From positions 200,256 through 264,255 of the forward strand of contig CANCYS010000001.1 of NCBI GenBank assembly GCA_947382485.1: a stretch of 64,000 nt of DNA, given 5' to 3'. Made by a program: the position numbers and the translations under genes. This document shows positions 27,128 through 36,893 of the stretch, piece by piece; the stretch's first letter is position 1; the number at the start of each line of letters is the position of its first letter. The notes under the pieces are model-generated. The model had not been told where the DNA came from. It did no database searches and was given only the letters and a program-made list of their open reading frames with translations. Source of the stretch: an uncultured Clostridia bacterium. GTDB lineage: Bacteria; Bacillota; Clostridia; Christensenellales; UBA1242.

Positions 27128-30100
27128 TTATTTCTTTTTGCTTGCAGATTTTACTGGCGTAGCAGGTTTTGATTTGCTTGCAGGTTTTGCTTGTGAAGTT
27201 GACTTTGTTTTATTTTCAACACTCACGCTTGTCTTTGTTGGTTGTTTAACAGCTTTTGCTGGTGTTGACTTTGAAGCAACACTAGCAGGTTTTGTTGCTG
27301 ATTTTTGGTTAGACACAACATTTTTTCCAGAAGCAACTGGTTTGCCACTTGTTGTCTTTTTGTTTGCGTCAACCTTAACAGATGATGTTTTTGATGAAAC
27401 CAATTTAGAATTGTTCTTTGACATTGAAGAACTCTTCACAGAAGAATTTTGTTTCTTTTCTTCAACCTTTTTAACAGATTCTGTTTTAGGCTTTGAAGCA
27501 GTTTTTGTATTCTTACTCATATCAACTTTTTCTTTACCATTAATCACATCATCAATTTCTTTTTGTTTACGAAGTTCTTCTTTCTTTTCAGCTTTTTTGA
27601 TTTTTCTCTTTTCTTTACCATTTTCAATGGCCTTGTCAAGAGCATTTATTGCTTTGTTATTACCCATAAATTTTCTAAATTTTGGAATAAACAATAAACA
27701 AATCAAAAGTGCAAGTGCAACCACAAACAAAAGTATAAACACAACAAGTGAAATTGTAAGTGCTCTTTCAAGATAAATGTTAGGTGCATTTATAAGTTCT
27801 GCTGTATATCCCATACCAAACATATTAATCATAACCCTCCCAGATGATTTTGTTATAATCTCCACAGTGTGAATCTTATCCTCTAAATCTTCAAAATTAA
27901 GCATCAACTTTCTAGACTCATATATACTACTATTAAAATCTAATGTTTGAATATATTTTCCATCAATTTTAACGTCAGCCTTACCGAAATTTTGTCCAAC
28001 AGCTGCATACATTGTCATCTTTTTGCCTTCAAACCTATAAACCAATTTTTGATTTCTCTTTGTTGAAAGCATAAAACCATTTTGTTCTTCATCAATAGTC
28101 GAAGTATCAATCCAACCTTTTGTTGCAAAAATCATTGAACTTGTAGCAGGAACAATACGTTGAGTTTTTGAAGTTATACCTGCATCAATCTCATTAATAA
28201 CAACAAATTGTTTATTATTACCAGTTGTACTTTTAACTAAAAGTTTTAAATATCTACCAGTTGTTGATGTAAATTCAAGTCTTGCAACATTTGACTTATA
28301 TTCAAGCTTATCGCCAGAAACAATAGTTGTATAATTTATTCCATCACTTGAAATTAACAATTCATAAGAAACTATCTTTGAAATACCAGTGTTATTTGCT
28401 CTTGTTGTGATTTGGAAATAATTAAATTGCTGAACTCTGTTAGTATCAATAACAAACACATAAGGTTCTTCCGCTGTCGGATATTTAATTGAATCATCAC
28501 CATATTGTGTATGGAACATCGTTCCGACATCGCCATCAATCAAATAAGACCATTTATCAATGCTAACGAAATATCTATTTGTTTCACCTGTAAGATTTCC
28601 ATTTTCATCAGTTAAAAGTTCAACCCTCTCAACTTCTTCGTATCTACCATCTCTAATATATTTGTCATCAGGTGCTTCAACAACTTTCCATTCACTCTTA
28701 TCAGTTCCACCGCTTGAAACTTTAATATTATCTTTCTTTGAAACCATATAATTTGGTTCAAAAACAAAATCTTCAATTGCTTGGAAACCTAATGGATAAA
28801 GAGGACTTTGAATTTGATCTTTCGGAACATCTCTATAACTCTCGCCGTCATATCTAATTCCAACTGATGCAGAACCATTTCCACCAGTATTAATGTTAAA
28901 CAATCTAATACAATAAGTCGTTCCTGCAACCACATCTTTTGTAACGTTATTTATATCATATCTATCATGGTAACCACTATATTGAATTATATTATTTCCT
29001 AATGTCTCAAAACTATCACCAAAATAAACTCTAATTGAATCATCACCCTTTGCAGCAAGATAAATTTTACCAGTTTTAGGAGCAGTCCAATAAAAATCTA
29101 AAACTCTTGCTTCCCACTGGCCTGTTGGAGTTGTATAAGTTGAAATTTTTGAACCACGAACCGCTTCAATTCTTGGAGTCTGGTTTTTCATTTCTTCAAT
29201 CAAAGCATCCCAATTTTGTATTCTAGAACCACCCTGATTAGTAACATTATCATAAATATACAACTTTCCGCCTTGTGCATCATAAGAAATTCTTAAATAT
29301 ACAGTAAGGTCATGGCAAACACCATCTTCAAGTTTAACTCTGAATGTAAATTCATCAAATGAACCAAAATATTTTTGATTGAATGAATATGTGTATGTTC
29401 CATTTTCATTTTTAACAATTTTTCCATGTGTTGGTTTTCCAACCGAAATAATTTCAAAAGGAAGTGTACTAATAGTTTTTCCTTTCAAGTCAAAAACAAT
29501 ATCACTGCCAAAAGTAACTTTATAGTCACCTGCTGTTTTAACTCCATCAATGCCACCTGCATAAAAACTTGAAACAGGCTCATAGTTTGGAAGCGATTTC
29601 ATAAATGCCAATTGTTCACTTGAAAAATAGTCATCAGTGATTTTTGCACAATAATATGTATTAAAATATCTTATAAAATTCATTCCATAAACAGTTGAGC
29701 ATCTATATGCAAAATCCGCACGCTTTGCGATTGTATTTTTCATAATAACTTCATTTTCACTCAAACCATTCGTGTTAATTTTAATATAATTTGGTTTCAA
29801 CTTATAAGAATATAAAAGTTCATAATATTTCTCTGCACCAAATGAGTGCATTATGTTTGCATACATTCCAAGGGTTTCAAAATAACCATATTGACTAAAT
29901 TCAGTTTTTCTATCTTTCAAGTTAAGTGTTTCTGTTAGTGTGTTATATGGATTTGCGTATGCACCATGCTCTGCACCCCCACCGTTTCTAACTGTTGTTC
30001 CAACATCACAGAATAATATATATGAAAGCAGTGTCAAAGCATTATTTCTAACTTCACCTTCTTGTCCACCACCAAAGCCCCAAATAGAACCAAAGCTCGA

Positions 30101-31612
30101 ACCATGACTGTGTCCAACTTCGTGCAAAATTCCCCACTGTCCTGAACTTAAAAGACTTCTATAATTCATTGCAGTTCCAAACCAACTTTCTGGACATGCA
30201 TAAGAATAATTACCCAAAGCAACCGCCAATCCCGCAGGAACATGCCAATCGAACATAACTTTATTAAATCTATTATATGTTCCACCAGTAAATGATTCGT
30301 TAACTGAGAAAAATGAGTGCCACAACATTCCAAGCTTGTCAATTTCTTCGGTCTTAATGCCACGCATATATTTGCTCATACCAATAAGTTGACCGTTTTC
30401 TGTGTCCATAACACCAACAACGCCAGGTGCATTTCTTAAATATGTATCAAAATATTCAGGTGTAGTCACTCCCAAAATATAGTGTGGAGTTTCAACAGCA
30501 CCAGTAATTGTTGTTTTAACATTAGAGTAACAGTTTCTTGGATTGATGTGCATAATGCCACCAAATGGTGTTCCAATATAATATGTTCCATTTTTGTTAA
30601 ATGTAAATTCTGCTATAAGCCATGGAAGTCTTCCATTTTGTCTTGCCCATTGACTTTGAAGAAATTTATGACCTACAAGTGCACCTTCTGAATTATATTG
30701 AAAATAACCATCTTCACCAAAATCGCCTTGCGAAGTTATATTATCTGCATCAAAGAAAAATTTATCTTTTGTGGTTGTATTTGCTCCTGTGTTTGGTGCT
30801 TCACCTCTCCATGCAAGCGAATTTTGAAGACCAATTACCATTGAAATAGATTCACCAGCTTCAAGCCCTTCAACTTTAACCGTAACACATTCACCAGCAG
30901 GCATATAAAGACCTGTCGCATGATATGCTCTGTATATGCTGTCCAAGATAATAACTTTTTCAACAGCATTATCTGTTCCAACAACTTCACCATATTGAGC
31001 ATCAGCTGCTGGATGTTTATATAATTCTTTTTCAAAATCTTCTTTTGAACCATTAAACAATTGTTTAGACAATTCTTGCATATCTATTGCAGCATTGTAG
31101 CCTTGTGACATCAACATATATTTATAGTAATAGCCATATTTTTGCAATGCAACAGCATCAGTGTCACTTGGAAACATTGCTCTTGCTTCGGTTAAATACA
31201 ATGCACTAGAATTTCCACTAAATCCATGCTTAGGTGTTGGATAATCCTTAAAATTGATTGAAGCATTTGAAGACAATGTGTATATGTCACTCATTGGCTT
31301 TGTTTCTGCTCTTTTTAAATTTCTTCTTGTGACAACCATTGTATCTGCACGAATAGTAGACACAACCTCTGACATATTTTCAAACTTATATTTTTGCAAT
31401 GCATACCTTTCTTCAATAGGAAGGTCCAACGCAGGTATAACATAAAGATTGTCCTTTGGTTTTTTTAACAAAACAGAACAAATAACAGAAACAGCAATAA
31501 CAACACAAAGAACAGCAGATGCAATTGCTGTAAAAATTCCTATTTTCTTTTTTGACATAGTGTTTTCTTTTTTCTTATTTAGTTTTTTGTTTTTTGAATT
31601 TTTCATATTCAT
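27128..31612 (-). CDS. Giant membrane-anchored M60-family metalloprotease
   Basis: 1494 residues. An N-terminal transmembrane segment lies at about 24-46. The M60 (enhancin/mucinase) domain covers about 310-640, with the zinc motif HEVGH near residue 497 and a downstream Glu in the GGGQEGE stretch. A beta domain (about 690-800), a PA14-like module (about 830-945) and an F5/8-type carbohydrate-binding module (about 995-1150) follow, then another jelly-roll-like domain. A second transmembrane helix (about 1285-1312) leads to a cytoplasmic tail of about 165 residues made of Lys, Ser, Ala, Thr and Pro. It should cut host mucin-like glycoproteins at the cell surface. AGGGG precedes the ATG. Confidence 0.87.
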   Translation of the reverse strand: MNMKNSKNKKLNKKKENTMSKKKIGIFTAIASAVLCVVIAVSVICSVLLKKPKDNLYVIPALDLPIEERYALQKYKFENMSEVVSTIRADTMVVTRRNLKRAETKPMSDIYTLSSNASINFKDYPTPKHGFSGNSSALYLTEARAMFPSDTDAVALQKYGYYYKYMLMSQGYNAAIDMQELSKQLFNGSKEDFEKELYKHPAADAQYGEVVGTDNAVEKVIILDSIYRAYHATGLYMPAGECVTVKVEGLEAGESISMVIGLQNSLAWRGEAPNTGANTTTKDKFFFDADNITSQGDFGEDGYFQYNSEGALVGHKFLQSQWARQNGRLPWLIAEFTFNKNGTYYIGTPFGGIMHINPRNCYSNVKTTITGAVETPHYILGVTTPEYFDTYLRNAPGVVGVMDTENGQLIGMSKYMRGIKTEEIDKLGMLWHSFFSVNESFTGGTYNRFNKVMFDWHVPAGLAVALGNYSYACPESWFGTAMNYRSLLSSGQWGILHEVGHSHGSSFGSIWGFGGGQEGEVRNNALTLLSYILFCDVGTTVRNGGGAEHGAYANPYNTLTETLNLKDRKTEFSQYGYFETLGMYANIMHSFGAEKYYELLYSYKLKPNYIKINTNGLSENEVIMKNTIAKRADFAYRCSTVYGMNFIRYFNTYYCAKITDDYFSSEQLAFMKSLPNYEPVSSFYAGGIDGVKTAGDYKVTFGSDIVFDLKGKTISTLPFEIISVGKPTHGKIVKNENGTYTYSFNQKYFGSFDEFTFRVKLEDGVCHDLTVYLRISYDAQGGKLYIYDNVTNQGGSRIQNWDALIEEMKNQTPRIEAVRGSKISTYTTPTGQWEARVLDFYWTAPKTGKIYLAAKGDDSIRVYFGDSFETLGNNIIQYSGYHDRYDINNVTKDVVAGTTYCIRLFNINTGGNGSASVGIRYDGESYRDVPKDQIQSPLYPLGFQAIEDFVFEPNYMVSKKDNIKVSSGGTDKSEWKVVEAPDDKYIRDGRYEEVERVELLTDENGNLTGETNRYFVSIDKWSYLIDGDVGTMFHTQYGDDSIKYPTAEEPYVFVIDTNRVQQFNYFQITTRANNTGISKIVSYELLISSDGINYTTIVSGDKLEYKSNVARLEFTSTTGRYLKLLVKSTTGNNKQFVVINEIDAGITSKTQRIVPATSSMIFATKGWIDTSTIDEEQNGFMLSTKRNQKLVYRFEGKKMTMYAAVGQNFGKADVKIDGKYIQTLDFNSSIYESRKLMLNFEDLEDKIHTVEIITKSSGRVMINMFGMGYTAELINAPNIYLERALTISLVVFILLFVVALALLICLLFIPKFRKFMGNNKAINALDKAIENGKEKRKIKKAEKKEELRKQKEIDDVINGKEKVDMSKNTKTASKPKTESVKKVEEKKQNSSVKSSSMSKNNSKLVSSKTSSVKVDANKKTTSGKPVASGKNVVSNQKSATKPASVASKSTPAKAVKQPTKTSVSVENKTKSTSQAKPASKSKPATPVKSASKKK

Positions 31613-31736
31613 AAAGCACCCCTAAACAAAATTTATAATAAAATATTATAAAGAGTTATATTATCTCTTTGATTATAACAAATAAGTAAATTTAAGCAAA
31701 TTATTTTAATAATTTTTCGAATTAATTAAATAAAAT

Positions 31737-31765
31737 TTGTAACATTTCAATAGCTGTGTTATACT
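31737..31765 (+). promoter_or_regulatory. Promoter of the YegP-repeat gene
   Basis: TTGTAA (31737-31742), a 17-nt spacer and TATACT (31760-31765), with an SD (AGGAGA) 4 nt before the ATG at 31816. Confidence 0.7.
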
Positions 31766-31815
31766 TTATCCATAATAAATTATAAATATAAAATTTTATA
31801 TGTTTAGGAGAAACT

Positions 31816-32502
31816 ATGTTCGGATTTTTTAAAAAAAGAAAAGAAGAAAAAGAAAACTTAAAGAGACAAAAAGAGCAAGAAAATAAAAAGGAAGAAAAAG
31901 CAGTAGAAAAACAAAAAGAAGTGGCAGTAAAAAAAGAAACCACAAAAACAAATAAAAATAATGAAAATTCAAATAAAAAAACTGCAAAAAAAGAAAATGA
32001 AACAAAAGTAACAACCAAACCAACAAAATCAATAAAAACTTCAAGTGCAAAATCTGAAACAAAAACAAGCACAAAAAAAGAAGCAAAGGTTGAAGAAAAT
32101 GTAAAACAAAAGTCAGCAACTGTAAAAGGTAAATTTGTTTACTACAAAACTGCAAAAGGCAACTTCAATTACAGACTCAAAGCAAACAACAATGAAACAA
32201 TTGCAGTTAGTGGCGGAATTGGATATTCATCACTCTCTGGTTGTAAAAACGGAATTGAAAGTGTGAAGAAAAATGTAAATGCACCTGTTGAAGACCAAAC
32301 ACTCAAAAATGTTACCACCCTTCCAAATCCAAAATTTGTAATTTTCAAAGATAAAGCTGGCAAATTCAGATACAGACTTTTTGCAAGAAATGGCGAACTC
32401 ATTTGCACACCAGAAGATGGCTATGCAAGCAAAGATGGTTGCAAAAAAGGTATCGAAAGTTTAATCAAATGGGCAACAAACAGCGACATTGTTTCAGAAT
32501 AA
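31816..32502 (+). CDS. Lysine-rich protein with two YegP (DUF1508) domains
   Basis: 228 residues. The first 100 are a low-complexity Lys/Glu/Thr tail. Two YegP repeats follow: about 105-157 (GKFVYYKTAKGNFNYRLKA, then GGIGYSSLSGCKNGIESV) and about 168-222 (PKFVIFKDKAGKFRYRLFA, then DGYASKDGCKKGIESL). The family has no firm function; in other bacteria it is tied to stress and is often found as tandem domains. It is read divergently from the M60 protease, whose cytoplasmic tail has a similar Lys-rich make-up. The long basic arm could bind nucleic acid or the inner membrane surface. Confidence 0.85.
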   Translation: MFGFFKKRKEEKENLKRQKEQENKKEEKAVEKQKEVAVKKETTKTNKNNENSNKKTAKKENETKVTTKPTKSIKTSSAKSETKTSTKKEAKVEENVKQKSATVKGKFVYYKTAKGNFNYRLKANNNETIAVSGGIGYSSLSGCKNGIESVKKNVNAPVEDQTLKNVTTLPNPKFVIFKDKAGKFRYRLFARNGELICTPEDGYASKDGCKKGIESLIKWATNSDIVSE

Positions 32503-32584
32503 AAATTTGAGTAGACTTCCATTTGGCGTCAACTTTGTTCCAAAACAAATTTTAATATTGTAATAAATAAATTTAAAAAATAAA

Positions 32585-32609
32585 AAAAACACACTTAAAG
32601 TGTGTTTTT
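32585..32609. terminator. Bidirectional Rho-independent terminator
   Basis: Stem AAAAACACAC / GTGTGTTTTT with a TTAAA loop, between the YegP-repeat gene and the converging ferritin-like gene. Confidence 0.85.
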
Positions 32610-32625
32610 TATTTTAAAATTTTTA

Positions 32626-33876
32626 TTATCTTGCAAAATGAATATTATCTTCTTTTCGACTTCGAAGTTCTTCGCATGGGTGTTCGTTAACTTCATATCG
32701 ATAGTCTTCATCATATCTTTTAATATAATCTTCAATAACCACATGTCCCGCTTCCTTTGTTTCATTTTTGTTAACTTGCTTATTATATTTTTTAAAATCT
32801 GACTTTTCAGAAAGTTTTCCAACTTCAATATAATTTTCTCTGTCTCTTGTCATAGTCACAGTATTTTTTATTACATCACGAACATATTCAACATTGCCTT
32901 CAAACTTAATAAGTTCTGGAAACTCTGCACCTTGTGGAAACAAACAATTCCAAGTTTTGCCTTCAAACTTTTGAAGCATTTCTGCTGCCTTTCTTAAATG
33001 TCCACATTCCTCTAAATATAAAGTGTGGTAAATCTCTTTAATATATGGGTCAGTTTCATCAGAGTAACAAGAATAGTATAAATAACTTTCAGTGTATTCG
33101 TGCATAACCCAGTTTTCAAGCCACGAACAATTTGCATCAAGCAAACTGCCATATTCAGTAACGTGTTGTTCTTCAACCATAGCAATTTCCGAATATAATT
33201 TTCTGCCAAGTTCCGTAGGGTGAAGATTTCCAATATTCATATAATAATTCATAGTTTGTTGTTCTGCACCAGTAATAATGTGTGCAGCAAGTTTAGTATA
33301 TAAATCCGCTGTTTCCTTGTTCATAAAATTATTGATTGCATCAAATGGGTGTCTGTGATGAGCAATAGTTGGTCTGCCAGGCATGATTTCTGTATACTCT
33401 TTTGTTATGTCATAGGCATCTTCGCCTTCTTCCATTTTAAGCAAATTTGCATATCTATATAAATGGTCAAAATCTTCAAGAAGTGCAAAGTTTAAAGTGT
33501 TTCTCACATTTTGGTCATTCACATGTCTTGCAAGAATCGCTGTCAAATCAACTGCCAACTGTTCATAACTGATTGTCGTTTCAAGATTGCTTTCATCAAG
33601 AGGTTTCAAACTTGCAATCTGTTTTTGTTGTTGCTGTTCATGTCTGCGAACATTTGCAATTTCCCTTCTTAAATCATTGTTATTACAATTTCTTGAAAAC
33701 TGATGTAAAAACCAGTTTGATTCAAATTCTGTTCCATTCATGAGAATAACACGAGTTTTTGTATATGGCGATGCTTTTCTCTTATCATATGGTTTTGAAT
33801 TCAACTCCTGCCAATTTTTAAAAGTTCCATCAACAGGAATATAGTCTTTTTCTTCAAATGGGTTAACTTTTTTCAT
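32626..33876 (-). CDS. Ferritin-like diiron-domain protein
   Basis: 416 residues from the ATG at 33876, with AAGGAG 6 nt upstream. The middle (about 110-300) is a helical bundle with repeated E-x2-H type ligands: LLEDFDHLYRYANLL, GAEQQTMNYY, EIAMVEEQHVTEYGSLLD and YLEECGHLRKAAEML. This is the pattern of ferritin-like diiron proteins. An N-terminal extension (NPFEEKDYIPVDG) and a charged C-terminal tail flank it. The role is uncertain; oxygen or peroxide scavenging is plausible for an anaerobe. It is a single gene ending at a terminator. Confidence 0.75.
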   Translation of the reverse strand: MKKVNPFEEKDYIPVDGTFKNWQELNSKPYDKRKASPYTKTRVILMNGTEFESNWFLHQFSRNCNNNDLRREIANVRRHEQQQQKQIASLKPLDESNLETTISYEQLAVDLTAILARHVNDQNVRNTLNFALLEDFDHLYRYANLLKMEEGEDAYDITKEYTEIMPGRPTIAHHRHPFDAINNFMNKETADLYTKLAAHIITGAEQQTMNYYMNIGNLHPTELGRKLYSEIAMVEEQHVTEYGSLLDANCSWLENWVMHEYTESYLYYSCYSDETDPYIKEIYHTLYLEECGHLRKAAEMLQKFEGKTWNCLFPQGAEFPELIKFEGNVEYVRDVIKNTVTMTRDRENYIEVGKLSEKSDFKKYNKQVNKNETKEAGHVVIEDYIKRYDEDYRYEVNEHPCEELRSRKEDNIHFAR

Positions 33877-33949
33877 ATTTATCTCCTTAAATTCAATGAT
33901 TAGCATTTCAAAAAAAGTTAAACACACAAATCAAAATCTCTCAATAAAA

Positions 33950-33971
33950 AATGCTCTAAATTTAGAGCATT
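33950..33971 (-). terminator. Rho-independent terminator
   Basis: A perfect palindrome (AATGCTCTAAA / TTTAGAGCATT) overlapping the stop codon of the HdeD-like gene and followed by a T-run on the minus strand. Confidence 0.8.
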
Positions 33972-34527
33972 AAACATTTTTATTTTCTTTTTCAATTTTA
34001 TTTAAGATTATAACTAAAACAATATTAAGAATTCCTTCAAGAATAAGCGTCGACCCCACAAGTATAAGTGCTGTGTTTTGAGGTAAATTAAAGCACCAAG
34101 TCACAATAATGACCAAACTCAAAACAAGAGCCACAATGCCATATGCAAGAATAATTCCCCAAACTTTTGAAATCTTTTTAATTTTCACAGAACTTACAAT
34201 ATATTGTATTCCATAAACAAGAAGCATAAGTCCAATTGAAAGAAGAAAGAATGATGGAATAACAATAAGCAAAATTCCAAGCGTAATATAAATCACTGCC
34301 TGAACCATAACCATAATCTGTCGGCCATCTTCGTTGCTAAAAAATCCAAGCAAACAAATCGCACCATATGCAAAAAGGAAAAAAGTAAAAACAATTTCCA
34401 ACTTATCTAAAAACTTTGATGTAAACACACATAGCAAAATTCCAATTATCATCACAACAACTGCAATAACAATATCTTTTAAATCAGACGCCACTTCGCT
34501 ACTTTTCTTTAACTTTGTTTCTTCCAT
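33970..34527 (-). CDS. HdeD/DUF308-like membrane protein
   Basis: 185 residues with six transmembrane helices arranged as three hairpins, the layout of HdeD-type DUF308 proteins. They are rich in G-I-L-L repeats (VMIIGILLCV, YITLGILLIVIP, VGSTLILEGILNIVL). HdeD proteins are linked to acid and envelope stress, but biochemical function is unknown. Short charged ends face the cytoplasm. AAGGA precedes the ATG; the gene forms its own unit. Confidence 0.8.
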   Translation of the reverse strand: MEETKLKKSSEVASDLKDIVIAVVVMIIGILLCVFTSKFLDKLEIVFTFFLFAYGAICLLGFFSNEDGRQIMVMVQAVIYITLGILLIVIPSFFLLSIGLMLLVYGIQYIVSSVKIKKISKVWGIILAYGIVALVLSLVIIVTWCFNLPQNTALILVGSTLILEGILNIVLVIILNKIEKENKNV

Positions 34528-34608
34528 TTCAAATCCTTAAATCATTATAAATAAATTATAACACAATAATAATTCTCTCTCAACTTTAATTTATAACTTG
34601 ATAAATAA

Positions 34609-34628
34609 AAAGCATCAAGTGATGCTTT
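34609..34628 (-). terminator. Rho-independent terminator
   Basis: Stem AAAGCATCA / TGATGCTTT with a 2-nt centre (effective loop larger), followed on the minus strand by a T-rich run. It ends the FabG-like SDR transcript. Confidence 0.75.
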
Positions 34629-34638
34629 CAATTTTTAT

Positions 34639-35388
34639 TTATGCTCTTGCACAACCATCAACAGATAAAATTTCACCAGTAACATAAGAAGCGTTGTCAC
34701 TTGCAAGATACAAAAATGCGTTAGCAACATCATCAGGAGTTCCAATTCTTCCAAGCGGAATTGTTTTCTTGATGCCTTCTCTCATAGCTTCTGGAAGGTT
34801 TGCAACCATGTCTGTGTCAGTCACACCAGGTGCAACTGCATTCACACGAATTTTATCTGGTGCAAGTTCACGAGCAAGAGATTTTGTCATGCCATTAACC
34901 GCAAACTTTGAAGTTGGATAAGCACAACCTGCTGGTTGACCATAAATTGAAACCATTGATGAAGTGTTGATAATAACGCCACCACCATTTGCTTTCATAA
35001 TTGGTGCAACCGCCTTTGAAGCATAGAAAACTGCATTAACATTAAGAGCCATAACGCTGTCAAATTCTTTTGGGTCATAACTATAAATGCTTTCCCTTGC
35101 ACTAACACCTGCATTGTTTACTAAAATGTCAATTTTTTTATATTTTTTTGCCACATCATTGATTGCCTTTTCAACTTCTGCATAGTTAGTAAGGTCAGGA
35201 TAAATTCCTTCAATATTAAATTTTTTATTAATCTTTTTAAGTTCGTTAACTGCTTTTTCAGCACTTTCTTTTCTTGAACCACAAACAACAACTGTTGCTC
35301 CATTTTCAAGATATGTTTTAGCAATTGCAAAACCAATGCCTCTTGTTCCACCAGTAATAAATGCAACTTTTCCTTTTAATAATTCCAT
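34639..35388 (-). CDS. FabG-like short-chain dehydrogenase
   Basis: 249 residues with every classical SDR element: TGGTRGIG (12-19), NNAG (91-94), catalytic Ser143, Tyr157 and Lys161 (YPTSK), and VNAVAPGVTDT with the C-terminal SYVTGE. It is closest to 3-oxoacyl-ACP reductases and related ketoreductases using NADPH. No fatty-acid synthesis genes adjoin it, so a role as a steroid or sugar-alcohol dehydrogenase is also possible. GAGG precedes the ATG. Confidence 0.88.
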   Translation of the reverse strand: MELLKGKVAFITGGTRGIGFAIAKTYLENGATVVVCGSRKESAEKAVNELKKINKKFNIEGIYPDLTNYAEVEKAINDVAKKYKKIDILVNNAGVSARESIYSYDPKEFDSVMALNVNAVFYASKAVAPIMKANGGGVIINTSSMVSIYGQPAGCAYPTSKFAVNGMTKSLARELAPDKIRVNAVAPGVTDTDMVANLPEAMREGIKKTIPLGRIGTPDDVANAFLYLASDNASYVTGEILSVDGCARA

Positions 35389-35458
35389 AAAAACCTCTTT
35401 CTTAATTAATTATTTGATATTTTTTAGTAATTTATTAAGCATTTTTGCGTTTTTTAAT

Positions 35459-36892
35459 TTATTTTTTAACTTTTAAGCTCAAATATTCATGTATAGCTTG
35501 TGCACCAACTTTTCCTGCACCCATTGCAGAAATAACAGTTGCCGCACCAGTCACTGCATCACCACCCGCATAAACTCCATCTCTCGAAGTTTTGCCAGTT
35601 GCTTCTTCAACAATAATTCCACCATGACTGTTGGTGTCAAGACCTTCTGTTGTTTGTTTAATAAGTGGATTTGGAGAAGTTCCAATCGACATAATAACAG
35701 TGTCAACAGCAATCTCAAATTCACTTCCAGCAAGTTCAACTGGTCTGCGTCTACCATTTTCATCTGGTTCACCAAGTTCCATTTTAATGCACTTAATTCC
35801 AGTTACAAATCCGTTTCTTGGGTCACGTTTGTCATTCTCATTTCTATAACCCAAAATTTCAACTGGATTATTCAAAAGTTTAAATTCAATGCCTTCTTCC
35901 ATTGCATGTTCAACTTCTTCATGACGTGCAGGAAGTTCTTCCATTGACCTTCTATAAATGATATAAACTTTTTCAGCACCAAGTCTAAGTGCAGTTCGTG
36001 CAGCGTCCATAGCAACATTTCCACCACCAACAACAGCAACTTTTCCACCTTTCATAATTGGAGTAACTGGACAATCAACATACGACTTCATTAAATTGCT
36101 TCTTGTCAAAAATTCATTTGCTGAATACACTCCGTTAAACGATTCACCAGGAATTCCCATAAATCTTGGAAGTCCTGCACCCGAACCAATAAACACTGCA
36201 TCATATCCGTCATCAAACAGTTCATCAATAGTAATGGTTTTTCCAATAACAACATTGGTTTCAATGTCAACACCCATGTTCTTTAAATTTTCAACTTCCT
36301 TATCAACAATTGCTTTTGGCAAACGGAATTCAGGAATACCATAAACAAGCACACCACCTGCTCTGTGAAGTGCTTCAAAAATTGTAACTTTGTAACCTTT
36401 CTTTGCAAGGTCACCCGCACAAGTAAGTCCTGATGGGCCAGAACCTATAACCGCAACCTTCATGCCATTAGGCTCTGCACAAGTTGTATGTTCTGTTGAA
36501 TGAGCCAAATGCCAATCTGCAACAAATCTTTCAAGTCTGCCAATTCCAACAGGTTCTCCTTTTATTCCACGAACACACTTTGCTTCACATTGAGATTCTT
36601 GTGGACAAACTCTTCCGCAAACCGCAGGAAGACTTGATGAGTCAGCAATAACTTGATAAGCTCCTTCAAAATCTAATGCTTTAATTTTAGAAATAAATTC
36701 TGGAATTCTAATTCTAACAGGACAACCATGGGCACATGGCATATTCACACAATTTAAACATCTTTTTGCTTCATCAAGTGCTGTTGCTTCGTCATATCCA
36801 AGAGCAACCTCATCAAAATTATGAGCCCTAACTTTTGCATCTTGACTTGGCATTGGATTTTTTTCCATTTTCATATTAGGAATTTCAGGCAT
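35459..36892 (-). CDS. nfnB: NADPH-side subunit of NfnAB / glutamate synthase small-subunit family
   Basis: 477 residues. The N-terminal domain has two sets of four Cys for [4Fe-4S] clusters (CLNCVNMPCAHGC near 46-58 and CGRVCPQESQCEAKC near 92-106). An FAD-binding GSGPSGLTCA (about 150) and an NADPH-binding GGGNVAMDAAR (about 290) follow. Alone it could be GltD, but the next gene is the matching ferredoxin-NADP reductase-like alpha subunit and no gltB is present. The pair is therefore NfnAB, the flavin-based bifurcating NADH-ferredoxin:NADP+ enzyme of anaerobes. It lies 1 bp after nfnA. Confidence 0.9.
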   Translation of the reverse strand: MPEIPNMKMEKNPMPSQDAKVRAHNFDEVALGYDEATALDEAKRCLNCVNMPCAHGCPVRIRIPEFISKIKALDFEGAYQVIADSSSLPAVCGRVCPQESQCEAKCVRGIKGEPVGIGRLERFVADWHLAHSTEHTTCAEPNGMKVAVIGSGPSGLTCAGDLAKKGYKVTIFEALHRAGGVLVYGIPEFRLPKAIVDKEVENLKNMGVDIETNVVIGKTITIDELFDDGYDAVFIGSGAGLPRFMGIPGESFNGVYSANEFLTRSNLMKSYVDCPVTPIMKGGKVAVVGGGNVAMDAARTALRLGAEKVYIIYRRSMEELPARHEEVEHAMEEGIEFKLLNNPVEILGYRNENDKRDPRNGFVTGIKCIKMELGEPDENGRRRPVELAGSEFEIAVDTVIMSIGTSPNPLIKQTTEGLDTNSHGGIIVEEATGKTSRDGVYAGGDAVTGAATVISAMGAGKVGAQAIHEYLSLKVKK

Positions 36893-36893
36893 T

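Noticed and set aside
27111..27776. A long open frame (about 221 codons) on the plus strand opposite the end of the M60 gene
   Set aside because: It is the antisense of the Lys/Ser/Ala-rich tail; the Phe/Ala/Asp/Thr repeats are a by-product of that low-complexity sequence, and there is no ribosome site.
31722..32155. Two overlapping reverse-strand frames at the YegP-repeat gene
   Set aside because: Both mirror the Lys-rich arm of the real gene and consist mainly of Phe, Leu and Ser.
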